Assembly (NCBI GenBank): GCA_021545665.1
Contig: JAJRTX010000274.1
Span: forward strand, 1 to 46,530
Origin: Zetaproteobacteria bacterium
GTDB taxonomy: Bacteria; Pseudomonadota; Zetaproteobacteria; Mariprofundales; Mariprofundaceae
Length of the DNA stretch: 46,530 bases
Direction of reading: 5' to 3'
This document shows, piece by piece, positions 18,721-26,987 of the stretch. Numbering within the stretch: position 1 is the stretch's first letter; every line of letters starts with the position of its first letter. The position numbers were made by a program, and so were the translations under genes. Below the pieces are notes generated by a model, which saw only the letters and a list, made by a program, of their open reading frames with translations, was not told where the DNA came from and ran no database searches.

Positions 18721-19518
18721 ATGTTTGAAATCACTGTTATATACCTGTTGTTAGGTGCTTTTGCTGGCATTGCTGCTGGTTTATTGGGTGTTGGTGGCGG
18801 TTTGATTATCGTGCCGGTATTGGTGGTTGTTTTTCAGATGCAATCGTTTGATGCTTCGATTGTGATGCAGCTTGCGTTGGGTACATCGTTGGCGACCATC
18901 GTCTTCACCTCGCTGTCATCTGTGATTGCTCATCACCGCCGGGGGGCTGTTGTTTGGACCGTGGTGAAAAAAATGGCACCGGCGATGTTGTTGGGGGCAA
19001 TGTTTGGGGCTTATGTTGCAGATAGTGTGAGTGGCGAGCAATTAAAGTTGTTTTTTGCCATTTTTGAAGCGGCTGTTGCTGTTTACATGATTATTGGTAC
19101 ACCTGTTGCCATAAATGCTGCTCGTGAGCGTCTCAAAGGGTATGAGTTGTTTGGCGTTTCGGCTGGCATTGGCGGGCTTGCTTCTGTATTGGGGATAGGG
19201 GGAGGCACTCTGACCGTGCCTTATTTGTGTATGCGTGGCATAAAGATACACCAGGCCATTGCCGTATCAGCCGCTTGTGGTTTGCCCATCGCCGCGTCTG
19301 GTGCACTGGGTTATTGGTTATTTGGGCTTGATGGGGTTGATTTGCCGGTTTACAGCAGTGGTTTTGTTTACTGGCCGGCCTGGGCAGGAATCGTTGCGGC
19401 AAGCCTGTTAACAGCACCGCTTGGGGTTGCACTGGCTCATCATTTGCCTGTTGCAAATCTAAAAAAGATATTTGCAGGGGTGTTGTTGGTGATAGCCTCG
19501 CTGATGGTGATTATATAA
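18721..19518 (+). CDS. TauE/SafE family membrane transporter
   Basis: Inner-membrane protein of 265 aa with about eight hydrophobic segments. The family has an internal duplication, and both copies of its glycine motif are visible: GLLGVGGGLIIVP near residue 20 and SVLGIGGGTLTVP near residue 157. Members export sulfite, sulfoacetate or other organosulfur anions, but the substrate is not fixed by sequence. There is no Shine-Dalgarno before ATG 18721, and the gap to the divergent gene is short. No sulfur-pathway gene is adjacent. Confidence 0.88.
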   Translation: MFEITVIYLLLGAFAGIAAGLLGVGGGLIIVPVLVVVFQMQSFDASIVMQLALGTSLATIVFTSLSSVIAHHRRGAVVWTVVKKMAPAMLLGAMFGAYVADSVSGEQLKLFFAIFEAAVAVYMIIGTPVAINAARERLKGYELFGVSAGIGGLASVLGIGGGTLTVPYLCMRGIKIHQAIAVSAACGLPIAASGALGYWLFGLDGVDLPVYSSGFVYWPAWAGIVAASLLTAPLGVALAHHLPVANLKKIFAGVLLVIASLMVII

Positions 19519-19651
19519 TTAATATCAATAAGTTACGACAATTTTGGTGGGGTGTTAAGTCTTTTTACATCCATAATTAGTGGATTAGGGTGGGCATACG
19601 CCTCATATTTGGTATGATCAGAGAATACAAATATTCGAAAGTGGAGGGAAT

Positions 19652-20110
19652 ATGGTCGAAACAAGTGAGATGCCCCAGGTAAAACGTCGTCGCTCGATGA
19701 CAATGATCCAACGGCTTGTAGGCTCAAGAACTGAGATGTTGTCGCTTTATACCTTGTTAGCCGGTCGTAAACCCTTCAATGAAGCGGCTGATGCCCAGAT
19801 GTTATTGCAAGAGTTCTGTCAGTCCTTGGTGGATTACACTGCCAATGCCCATTTTCAGCTCTATCGCTATTTCGCCGAAAAAAATGAGCGCCGCCAGGAA
19901 ATTCGCGACGTTGCGGCAACTGTCTATCCTCAGGTTCTGGATATGACCAACATCATCCTCGATTTCAATGATAAATATGATTGTGGTGACCATTGCTCAC
20001 ACTTGAACAATCTTGAGGAAGATCTATCTAAGTTGGGTGAGGTTCTTGCGGATCGTATTGAACTCGAAGATGAATTGATTACAGCCTTTGGGGTTCGTTT
20101 CGAAAACTAA
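19652..20110 (+). CDS. rsd: Regulator of sigma D (Rsd/AlgQ)
   Basis: Protein of 152 aa matching Rsd/AlgQ, a small helical protein that binds the housekeeping sigma-70 factor and shifts RNA polymerase toward alternative sigma factors. Family segments visible are LVGSRTEMLSLYTLLAG, then LQEFCQSLVDYTANAHF and FNDKYDCGDHC. A strong GGAGGG lies 6 bases before ATG 19652. It has its own terminator. It precedes a stress protease and relA on the same strand, which fits a slow-growth or stress theme, but each has its own signals. Confidence 0.92.
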   Translation: MVETSEMPQVKRRRSMTMIQRLVGSRTEMLSLYTLLAGRKPFNEAADAQMLLQEFCQSLVDYTANAHFQLYRYFAEKNERRQEIRDVAATVYPQVLDMTNIILDFNDKYDCGDHCSHLNNLEEDLSKLGEVLADRIELEDELITAFGVRFEN

Positions 20111-20130
20111 TACGCACTCAGTTTTACGAA

Positions 20131-20160
20131 AAAGCCTGCATGATTTGCAGGCTTTTTTTT
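20131..20160 (+). terminator. Terminator of rsd
   Basis: AAAGCCTGCA (20131-20140) pairs perfectly with TGCAGGCTTT (20146-20155); a T run follows. Confidence 0.93.
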
Positions 20161-20259
20161 GCCTGAAACTGCCGTGATGAATGGCTTATTTTCAGAAATG
20201 AATAGGGTATTATGAACACCGTATTTGTGTTTTTCAGATGCTAAATTAAAAGGACAATA

Positions 20260-22710
20260 ATGGGCCTGTTAAAACCGTTGGCAGCAAAGCAACTCTATCA
20301 AGCTACCGACCTCTCACTACTTGGTTTCCACACCACGACCGATCTGGACGATTTATCTGAAATTGTTGGTCAGGCGCGTGCTTTGGAAGCGATCCACTTT
20401 GGCATCGGTATAAAAAAAACTGGTTATAATATCTTTGCACTTGGCCCTGCAGGGACAGGCAAACACGGCGTTGTTACACAGCTGTTGCAGCAAAAGGCCG
20501 GCACAGAAAATGAGTCCAGTGATTGGTGTTATGTCAATAATTTTGAACAACCGCATAAACCCATTAAATTATGCTTAGCCAAAGGCATGGGGCATCAGCT
20601 ACGTAGGGACATGCAGCAACTGATTGAAGAGCTCAAAGAAGCTATTCCGGCACTGTTTGATAGTGATGAATATCGAAACAAGGTTGAAGCGCTAGAGAAC
20701 GAATTAAAAAACCGCCAGGAACAGGCGGTAGATGAAATTCGCCAGTTAGCCAAAACCAAACAAGTTGCATTAATTCGCACTGCGAATGGTTTTGCCTTTG
20801 CCCCGACTAAAGATGACTCCATTATCAATCCCAAGGATTTCAAAAAATTACCTGAAGATGAAAAACAAAAATTTGATAGTGATATTGAACAATTACAGAG
20901 CAAGCTTGAACACGAGTTAAGAATGGTTCCGCTGTGGCAGCGTGAAGCAAGGGAAACCCTTAAACAGCTTAATGAAGAAGTTGTCATGTCGATTGTTGGT
21001 CGCCTGACTGACGAACTGCTTGAACAATACAAAAGCAATACCGATGTTCTGAACTACCTCGATAATGTGCAAACCGATGTCATCAACAATATTGATGATT
21101 TTCGCCGGGGTGAAGATGAACAGCCAGATATAACGTTGGGAATAATGCCTCAGGGTTCGGGTTTTAGGCGCTATCAGGTGAACGTTTTGGTTGAACAGGG
21201 TCATGCTTCTGGTGCACCGGTTGTGTTTGAAGAAAACCCAACCTATCAGAACCTGGTTGGCCGAGTGGAACATGTGGCGATGATGGGGACATTAATAACC
21301 GATTTCACACTCATCAAGCCTGGTGCGTTGCATCAGGCCAATAATGGTTATCTGGTGCTTGAGGCGTATAAACTTTTGCAACACCCTTTTAGTTGGGAAT
21401 CACTTAAGCGAGCCTTGCGTTCCAGTGAAATTCATATTGGTTCGCTTGAACAAATGCTGGGACTTGTGAGCACTGTTTCTCTTGAGCCAGAGCCAATTCC
21501 TCTCAATGTTAAAGTGGTTCTGGTCGGTGATCGTGTACTTTATTATCTGCTTTACCAGCTTGATCCTGAGTTTCAGGAATTGTTTAAGGTTGCCGCTGAT
21601 TTTGATGATCAAATGGACAGAAGTGTAGAGAGCCAGCATTTATATGCCCGTTTGATTGCCTCTCTGGTTAAAAAAGAAGCGCTACATGCATTTGATCAGT
21701 CTGCTGTTGAACGCATTATTGAACACAGTGCCAGGATTACTGAAGATGCCAACAAACTTTCAATCCATATGCGCAGCACCTGTGATCTGATGTGTGAGGC
21801 TGATTATTGGACACGGCAACACGGTCGCGATGTGGTGACAGCTGAAGATGTTCAAACCGCTATCAATGCCCAAATACGGCGCAGCAGTCGTATGGAGGAG
21901 GATCTGCATGAAAATATACAGCGTGATATTTTGCTTATCGATACCTGCGATGCTGTGGTTGGCCAGGTTAATGGTCTATCGGTGATCGACCTCGGAAACA
22001 CCTCGTTTGGTACACCTTGCCGGATCACTGCAAAGGTGAGAATGGGGGACGGTGATGTGCTTGATATTGAACGCGAGGTTGACCTGGGAGGGCCTATCCA
22101 TTCAAAGGGCGTTTTGATACTGTCCGGTTTTCTGGGTGCCAGGTACGCAAAAGAACAACCTTTGGCACTCACTGCAAGCCTGGTATTTGAACAATCCTAT
22201 GGCGAGATCGAAGGCGATAGCGCCTCATCGGCAGAACTATATAGTTTGTTATCGGCATTATCCAACGTGCCGATTAAGCAGGGCTTTGCGGTAACGGGGT
22301 CTGTTAATCAGCATGGCCAGGTGCAGGCGATTGGTGGGGTTAATGAAAAGATTGAAGGCTTTTTTGATATTTGTTCTGCGCGTGGTTTAACAGGGGAGCA
22401 AGGCGTGCTTATTCCCAAGAGCAATGTTAATGACCTGATGCTTAGAAAAGATATTGTTGAGGCGGTTGAGCAAGATGAGTTTCAGATCTATGCCATTGAA
22501 ACCATCGATCAAGGAATTGAAATTCTTACAAGTGTTACAGCCGGTGAGCTGGATGATGAGGGGCAATACCCGGAAGATAGTATTAATTTTAAGGTTGCCT
22601 ATCAGTTGTATCGGTTTGCGATTATCCGTCATGAATTTGGTGAACCAAAAAAAGATGAGGAAGAGTCGGGTGGACACTCAGAAAAACACAGCTCTAAAAA
22701 AAGCAGCTGA
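20260..22710 (+). CDS. LonB/AsrA-like ATP-dependent protease
   Basis: AAA+ protease of 816 aa with fused Lon-type proteolytic domain, cytoplasmic. Walker A is GPAGTGKH (62-69). A coiled region at about 105-235 is inserted in the AAA module. The C-terminal protease domain has the archaeal LonB-like serine motif GDSAS (catalytic S654) and the lysine in GGVNEKIEG (K697), the Ser-Lys dyad. It lacks the N-terminal substrate domain of classical Lon. It resembles the Pseudomonas AsrA class, linked to heat and aminoglycoside stress. The last 25 residues are charged and low complexity (K, E, S, H). relA starts 111 bases downstream. Confidence 0.92.
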   Translation: MGLLKPLAAKQLYQATDLSLLGFHTTTDLDDLSEIVGQARALEAIHFGIGIKKTGYNIFALGPAGTGKHGVVTQLLQQKAGTENESSDWCYVNNFEQPHKPIKLCLAKGMGHQLRRDMQQLIEELKEAIPALFDSDEYRNKVEALENELKNRQEQAVDEIRQLAKTKQVALIRTANGFAFAPTKDDSIINPKDFKKLPEDEKQKFDSDIEQLQSKLEHELRMVPLWQREARETLKQLNEEVVMSIVGRLTDELLEQYKSNTDVLNYLDNVQTDVINNIDDFRRGEDEQPDITLGIMPQGSGFRRYQVNVLVEQGHASGAPVVFEENPTYQNLVGRVEHVAMMGTLITDFTLIKPGALHQANNGYLVLEAYKLLQHPFSWESLKRALRSSEIHIGSLEQMLGLVSTVSLEPEPIPLNVKVVLVGDRVLYYLLYQLDPEFQELFKVAADFDDQMDRSVESQHLYARLIASLVKKEALHAFDQSAVERIIEHSARITEDANKLSIHMRSTCDLMCEADYWTRQHGRDVVTAEDVQTAINAQIRRSSRMEEDLHENIQRDILLIDTCDAVVGQVNGLSVIDLGNTSFGTPCRITAKVRMGDGDVLDIEREVDLGGPIHSKGVLILSGFLGARYAKEQPLALTASLVFEQSYGEIEGDSASSAELYSLLSALSNVPIKQGFAVTGSVNQHGQVQAIGGVNEKIEGFFDICSARGLTGEQGVLIPKSNVNDLMLRKDIVEAVEQDEFQIYAIETIDQGIEILTSVTAGELDDEGQYPEDSINFKVAYQLYRFAIIRHEFGEPKKDEEESGGHSEKHSSKKSS

Positions 22711-22820
22711 TAAGCTTAGCCACCTCAGTTGATCGTTCCAGTCTAAATACTAATTTATTGATATGAATAACATTGAAATCAATTTTCACTTCACCCTGTC
22801 CAACCGATGGTTCCAGGATA

Positions 22821-25040
22821 ATGGTTAGTGTTACCCACTCATCAGGTGAAGAAACAAGCAAACACCAAATTGACCCTGCCAGTTGGCTTAAATCGCTGAG
22901 GCATAAATATCCTGAACAAGGCTTGGCACTGATAGAGGCTGCCAGCCAGGTGGCTCAGGTCGCCCATGCCGAGCAAAGGCGTGTTTCTGGCGAACCCTAT
23001 TTTCAGCACTCGTTGGCCGTCGCTGATATTCTTGCCAATATCGATATGGACTATGAAACAATTGCTGCGGCATTGTTGCATGACGTTGTCGAAGACTCAG
23101 AAATCAGCATTGATGAAATACGCAAACAATTCGGTGACAGTATTGCCAATCTTGTTGACGGTGTTACCAAGATGTTGTTGATTCAAACCTTTAAGGGTGA
23201 TCAATCAAGTAAAAAGGAAAAGAAAGAACGTATTCAGGCAGAGAGCCTGCGTAAGATGCTGCTGGCGATGGTCGAAGATGTTCGGGTGGTGCTGATTAAA
23301 CTGGCTGACCGTACCCACAACATGCGTACCTTGTCGGTCTTTTCTGAAAGCAAGCAAAAACGTATTGCCCGTGAGACGCTGGATATTTATGCACCATTGG
23401 CAAACCGCCTGGGTATGTGGGATCTCAAGTGGGAGCTTGAGGATTTGTCATTCCGTTATCTTGAACCAGAGTTATACAAAAAAATTGCCAAAATGCTTGA
23501 TGAACGGCGGGTTGATCGTGAAGCCTATATCAGTGAATTTGTGCAAACGCTGCAGACTGAATTAACCAATGTTCATGTCAATGCAGAAATCAGCGGGCGT
23601 CCAAAACACATCTATAGTATTTATAAAAAGATGCAGCGTAAGGATATAGACTACGATCAGGTTTATGACACCCGTGGCGTAAGAGTGTTGGTGGATAGCA
23701 TTCCAGAATGTTATACATCGCTTGGTGTTGTTCACTCTTTTTGGCGTCATATTCCTGGGGAGTTTGATGACTATATTGCCACGCCAAAACAAAATAATTA
23801 CCAGTCAATACATACGGCAGTATTCGGTCCTGAAGGCAAGGTTGTCGAGGTGCAGATACGTACTCATCAAATGCACGAGGATAATGAACTGGGTGTGGCA
23901 TCACACTGGCGTTACAAAGAAGGCACGGATTACGACGCAGGATTTGAAAGAAAGATTTCCTGGTTGCGGCAACTGCTCGATTGGAAAGAAGATATTGCTG
24001 ATGCCAGTGAGTTTGTTGACCAGCTTAAATCAGACGCCTTTGAAGAGCGTATTTATGTCTTCACCCCAAAGGGGAACGTTATCGACCTGGTTGATGGAGC
24101 AACACCGCTGGATTTTGCCTATCTGGTTCACACCGAAGTTGGGCACCGCTGCCGTGGTGCGAAGGTTAATGGCCACATGGTGCCACTTACCTATCGGCTT
24201 AAAACAGGTGAACAGGTAGAGGTTCTTACTGTAAAAAATGGTGAGCCAAGCAGGGACTGGTTAAACCCTGAACTTGGTTATTTAAAAACCAGCCGGGCAC
24301 GAGGCAAGGTGTTGCACTGGTTTAAAATGCTTCATTTTGATAACAATGTTGCTGCTGGACGATCGATTCTTGATAAAGAGCTTAATCGGCTTGGATTGAT
24401 AGAGGTTAATCTGGAAAAACTGTCGCGCAGTCTGGAATTTCGGAAGCAGGATGACTTTTTTGCTGCAATTGGCCGTAATGATCTCAAAATCAGCCGGATT
24501 GTTAGCCTGATACAGAAACTCAAGCAAAAACACCAACTACCCGCAATTAAGCCACGCCAGGCAACACAAAAGTCGAGCACCGGAAGCAGTGACATTACAA
24601 TTGCTGGTGTAGGGGATCTGCTAACTCAGATTGCAGGTTGTTGCAAACCTGTACCCGGTGACGAGATATCCGGTTACATAACCAAGGGCCGGGGAATATC
24701 CATTCACCGCAAGGATTGCCCCAATATTCTCCGTTACATTAATTTGTCACCCGAGCGTTTAATCGATGTGGAATGGGCCGCTAATGAGGCAGAGCCACAA
24801 GCATACCCCGTTGATGTGCAGGTTAAGGCATTTGACCGCCAAGGGCTGCTCAGTGATGTTGCCACACTGCTGGCCAGTGAAAAGGTAAATATCATTGCAG
24901 TGACTACCTTGTCAGATAAAAAGAGTTACACGGCGAATATGGTATTAACGCTGGAAATAGAAGATTTAGGCAGGCTTAGTAAAATCCTTTACAAGATTAA
25001 TAGCCTGCCTAATGTGCTTAATGTAAAACGAAAGGGTTAG
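22821..25040 (+). CDS. relA: RelA-type (p)ppGpp synthetase with a near-complete hydrolase site
   Basis: Protein of 739 aa, the size of E. coli RelA (744) and aligned with it in all domains: HD, synthetase, TGS, zinc finger (CCKPVPGDEI and RKDC) and ACT. The synthetase has the E-F-D-D motif (314-317) of monofunctional RelA. Unlike E. coli RelA, whose HD site is lost, this one has H63, H87-D88, E91-D92, D163 and N167, the positions used for Mn2+ and hydrolysis in bifunctional Rel enzymes, plus R54. The lysine next to R54 in those enzymes is valine here. It may both make and degrade ppGpp. ATG 22821 has AGGA upstream and matches the RelA N terminus (MVSV for MVAV); TTG 22773 is unlikely. The stop overlaps the convergent gene by 4 bases. 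Confidence 0.93.
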   Translation: MVSVTHSSGEETSKHQIDPASWLKSLRHKYPEQGLALIEAASQVAQVAHAEQRRVSGEPYFQHSLAVADILANIDMDYETIAAALLHDVVEDSEISIDEIRKQFGDSIANLVDGVTKMLLIQTFKGDQSSKKEKKERIQAESLRKMLLAMVEDVRVVLIKLADRTHNMRTLSVFSESKQKRIARETLDIYAPLANRLGMWDLKWELEDLSFRYLEPELYKKIAKMLDERRVDREAYISEFVQTLQTELTNVHVNAEISGRPKHIYSIYKKMQRKDIDYDQVYDTRGVRVLVDSIPECYTSLGVVHSFWRHIPGEFDDYIATPKQNNYQSIHTAVFGPEGKVVEVQIRTHQMHEDNELGVASHWRYKEGTDYDAGFERKISWLRQLLDWKEDIADASEFVDQLKSDAFEERIYVFTPKGNVIDLVDGATPLDFAYLVHTEVGHRCRGAKVNGHMVPLTYRLKTGEQVEVLTVKNGEPSRDWLNPELGYLKTSRARGKVLHWFKMLHFDNNVAAGRSILDKELNRLGLIEVNLEKLSRSLEFRKQDDFFAAIGRNDLKISRIVSLIQKLKQKHQLPAIKPRQATQKSSTGSSDITIAGVGDLLTQIAGCCKPVPGDEISGYITKGRGISIHRKDCPNILRYINLSPERLIDVEWAANEAEPQAYPVDVQVKAFDRQGLLSDVATLLASEKVNIIAVTTLSDKKSYTANMVLTLEIEDLGRLSKILYKINSLPNVLNVKRKG

Positions 25041-25339
25041 GCGGGTTCTTCTGAAAAATAGTCTGGAACATCAAATGCCTCAGTACCTGGGGCTGCGCCC
25101 ATTTCGTAAAAATTCAGTTCGTTGATATCCTGTTCGATCTCTTCCAGCCATTCTTCAGAAGGTTCTATCTGTTCAGCACCGAGTTTAATCCATACATCAA
25201 TATCCAGTCCTTCAACGGTACCATCTACATATTGAATTTCAATATATCCCTCATCAGAATCATATGAACTGACACGAAAGGTCTCTGAGTCTTGTAACTT
25301 ATACCAGGAATTCACAATTGGGTTGTCAAGCTGTGCCAT
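25037..25339 (-). CDS. Small acidic conserved protein (possibly DUF6763)
   Basis: Acidic cytoplasmic protein of 100 aa. Its central GYIEIQYVDGTVEGLDIDVW suggests a small beta-barrel, followed by a Glu-rich WLEEIEQDINEL helix. I think this belongs to DUF6763, found in sulfur-oxidising and related gammaproteobacteria, but I am not certain. No function is known. Its stop shares the bases TTAG with the convergent relA stop. GGAGATTAGAC precedes ATG 25339. Confidence 0.65.
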   Translation of the reverse strand: MAQLDNPIVNSWYKLQDSETFRVSSYDSDEGYIEIQYVDGTVEGLDIDVWIKLGAEQIEPSEEWLEEIEQDINELNFYEMGAAPGTEAFDVPDYFSEEPA

Positions 25340-25572
25340 GTCTAATCTCCTATAGCAGCAGTACTTCTGAGTCCAAAAATTCCATTTAAAACAATAGCTT
25401 TGTATATAAATTTGATTCTAATTATTCAATCAAACCCGGCTCCTTGCTTAAAAAATGTATCGGCCATGGCATTAGTAATCTTTAATGTGTTTTTGATGTA
25501 AAAATATGAGCGAAAATGCCGAATAGTATTTATACTAATATCAACGAGATAAAGTTTTCCCATCATGAAGTG

Positions 25573-25611
25573 CCCTAGCTCGAGCTTGGGAGATGGGCCC
25601 AAAAGCCGGGC
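25573..25611 (+). promoter_or_regulatory. Tandem hairpins in the leader of the hibernation-factor gene
   Basis: The palindrome AGCTCGAGCT is extended by CCC/GGG (25573-25590). A second stem, GCCC (25597-25600) with GGGC (25608-25611), ends 11 bases before the AAGGAG ribosome site. Both lie in the 5' leader and might control mRNA stability or translation. The rest of the 296-base gap to the convergent pair shows no promoter I can defend. Confidence 0.4.
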
Positions 25612-25635
25612 AACACACATACTAAGGAGAGACAT

Positions 25636-26013
25636 ATGAAGCTACCGCTTCAAATTACTTCCAGGAATGTATCGCTGTCAGAAAATGCAGAGCAGTCGAT
25701 TCGTGAAAAAGCTGCGAAACTTGATCAATTTTATGACCACATCATGAGTTGTCGTGTACTGGTGGAATCACCGCACCGCCATCAGCAGCGCGGCAATCAT
25801 TACAATGTCCGACTCGACATCACCGTGCCTGGTTCAGAGATTGTTATCAAGCGTGAAGAAAATGAAGACCTGTATCTGGCCATTCGAGATGCTTTCGATG
25901 CCGCACAGCGTAAAGTGAAGGAGCATTCAGCCAAGTTGAAAGATGTTAAAGGCGCTGAAGGAATTCCATTGGTTGACCAAGCTCCTGACATTGATATGGA
26001 CCAGGCCTCTTAA
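25636..26013 (+). CDS. HPF/RaiA family ribosome-associated protein
   Basis: Protein of 125 aa of the S30EA/HPF/RaiA family that binds the decoding centre of the 30S subunit and silences ribosomes in slow growth. It has the family beta-alpha-beta-beta-beta-alpha pattern, ending DLYLAIRDAFDAAQRKVKEH, then an acidic tail. It resembles a subgroup in which a cold-shock domain can follow; none is present. The classic hpf lies after rpoN, which is absent here, so this may be an additional paralogue. AAGGAG is 7 bases from ATG 25636, with a terminator downstream. The relA and rsd genes are in the same region. Confidence 0.88.
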   Translation: MKLPLQITSRNVSLSENAEQSIREKAAKLDQFYDHIMSCRVLVESPHRHQQRGNHYNVRLDITVPGSEIVIKREENEDLYLAIRDAFDAAQRKVKEHSAKLKDVKGAEGIPLVDQAPDIDMDQAS

Positions 26014-26040
26014 TGTAAAGAGCAACTCGCTTAAATATGC

Positions 26041-26070
26041 ACCGGAGCCGTAAGGCTCCGGTTTTGTTTT
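26041..26070. terminator. Terminator after the hibernation-factor gene
   Basis: ACCGGAGCC (26041-26049) and GGCTCCGGT (26054-26062) form a 9-bp stem with a GTAA loop, followed by TTTGTTTT. Confidence 0.92.
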
Positions 26071-26076
26071 AACCGG

Positions 26077-26676
26077 CTAAAAACCATTTTCCAGTAAAAC
26101 ATCGTTAACAGATACAAGGCCAGGACGTGGATAAGGTGCATCCATACGTTTGCCAACCGCCAGTAGCATGCAAATCGCGTGATCATCAGGCAGTTTCACC
26201 AGTTCAGCCATCTTCCGCTCGTCACAGGCCATTGCACATGAATCCAAACCCATTTCCTGTGCCTTTAACATAAGCGCCATTGAGGCCATCGATGCTGATC
26301 GCATGCCTTCATCACGCTGAAGCTGATCATTGTTGGCGTATATTTGCTGACTGTTACTAATCATAGCCTCGGCGACATCTGAGGGCGCGTTTACCCAATA
26401 GCGCTGGGGCTCTTTTTGCCACGCCTTAACATCTAGACAGACCAGAAACACCAACGAAGCATCTGTCACCTGTGGTTGATACCAGGCTGCTGCTTTAGCC
26501 TGTTCCAATAACGCCTTATCCTGAAGCCAGACAAACCGCCAGTGCTGGGCATTAAATGCTGATGGTGACAAATTGGCCGCTTCAATCAACTGGTGAACCT
26601 CAGCAGAATCAATTTTGTATTTTGGATCAAACACATTAACAGAGCGGCGATTTTTAATGGCGTCAGAGACTTTCAC
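26077..26676 (-). CDS. Nitroreductase family protein
   Basis: FMN-dependent flavoprotein of 199 aa, cytoplasmic. It has the N-terminal family pattern NRRSVNVFDP, then SPSAFNAQHWRF (flavin-binding region), and C-terminal LAVGKR. Members reduce nitroaromatics, quinones or other acceptors with NAD(P)H; the natural substrate is unclear. It is convergent with the hibernation-factor gene. The start is consistent with the RRSV motif lying near residue 11. Confidence 0.88.
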   Translation of the reverse strand: MKVSDAIKNRRSVNVFDPKYKIDSAEVHQLIEAANLSPSAFNAQHWRFVWLQDKALLEQAKAAAWYQPQVTDASLVFLVCLDVKAWQKEPQRYWVNAPSDVAEAMISNSQQIYANNDQLQRDEGMRSASMASMALMLKAQEMGLDSCAMACDERKMAELVKLPDDHAICMLLAVGKRMDAPYPRPGLVSVNDVLLENGF

Positions 26677-26987
26677 AACAACAACCCTTACAGCATGAAA
26701 ATAGCGGCCAATCTTATCACATCAAATCACTGAGATATAAAGTTAATATTAGGTGTTTGTGATGAATTCAGTTTCTTTGTCATTGTGTTGCAGAGTATTT
26801 TATATTAATTCTAATTTCTTGAATAAGCTTGGTTGCGCATGTTTAATTTAAGTGAATCCTTATTTATTCCGCTTTATTATTCAATGCCACCATTGCGATT
26901 TTAAAGCTTATGCTGTCATGCTACATGGCGTAATGCTCATAACAACAAATTCCAAGTCAAAGAGGTCAGCCGCTTCGGTAAGGTGAA
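26677..26987. other. AT-rich gap between divergent nitroreductase and HD-GYP genes
   Basis: The 311 bases hold no ORF, repeat or hairpin I can support. The only clear signal is TAAGGTGA just before the HD-GYP start. Promoters for both divergent genes must lie here, but no good -35/-10 pair stands out. Confidence 0.5.

Noticed and set aside
18721..19518. Sulfur-oxidation locus around the TauE/SafE gene
   Set aside because: The family name suggests sulfite export, but no sox, dsr or taurine gene is nearby.
22773..22820. TTG start for relA
   Set aside because: ATG 22821 has AGGA upstream and matches the RelA N terminus; the extension has no homologous pattern.
25636..26013. Calling this gene the canonical hpf of the rpoN operon
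   Set aside because: rpoN, ptsN and lpt genes are absent, and the sequence is closer to a broader HPF/RaiA-type subgroup.
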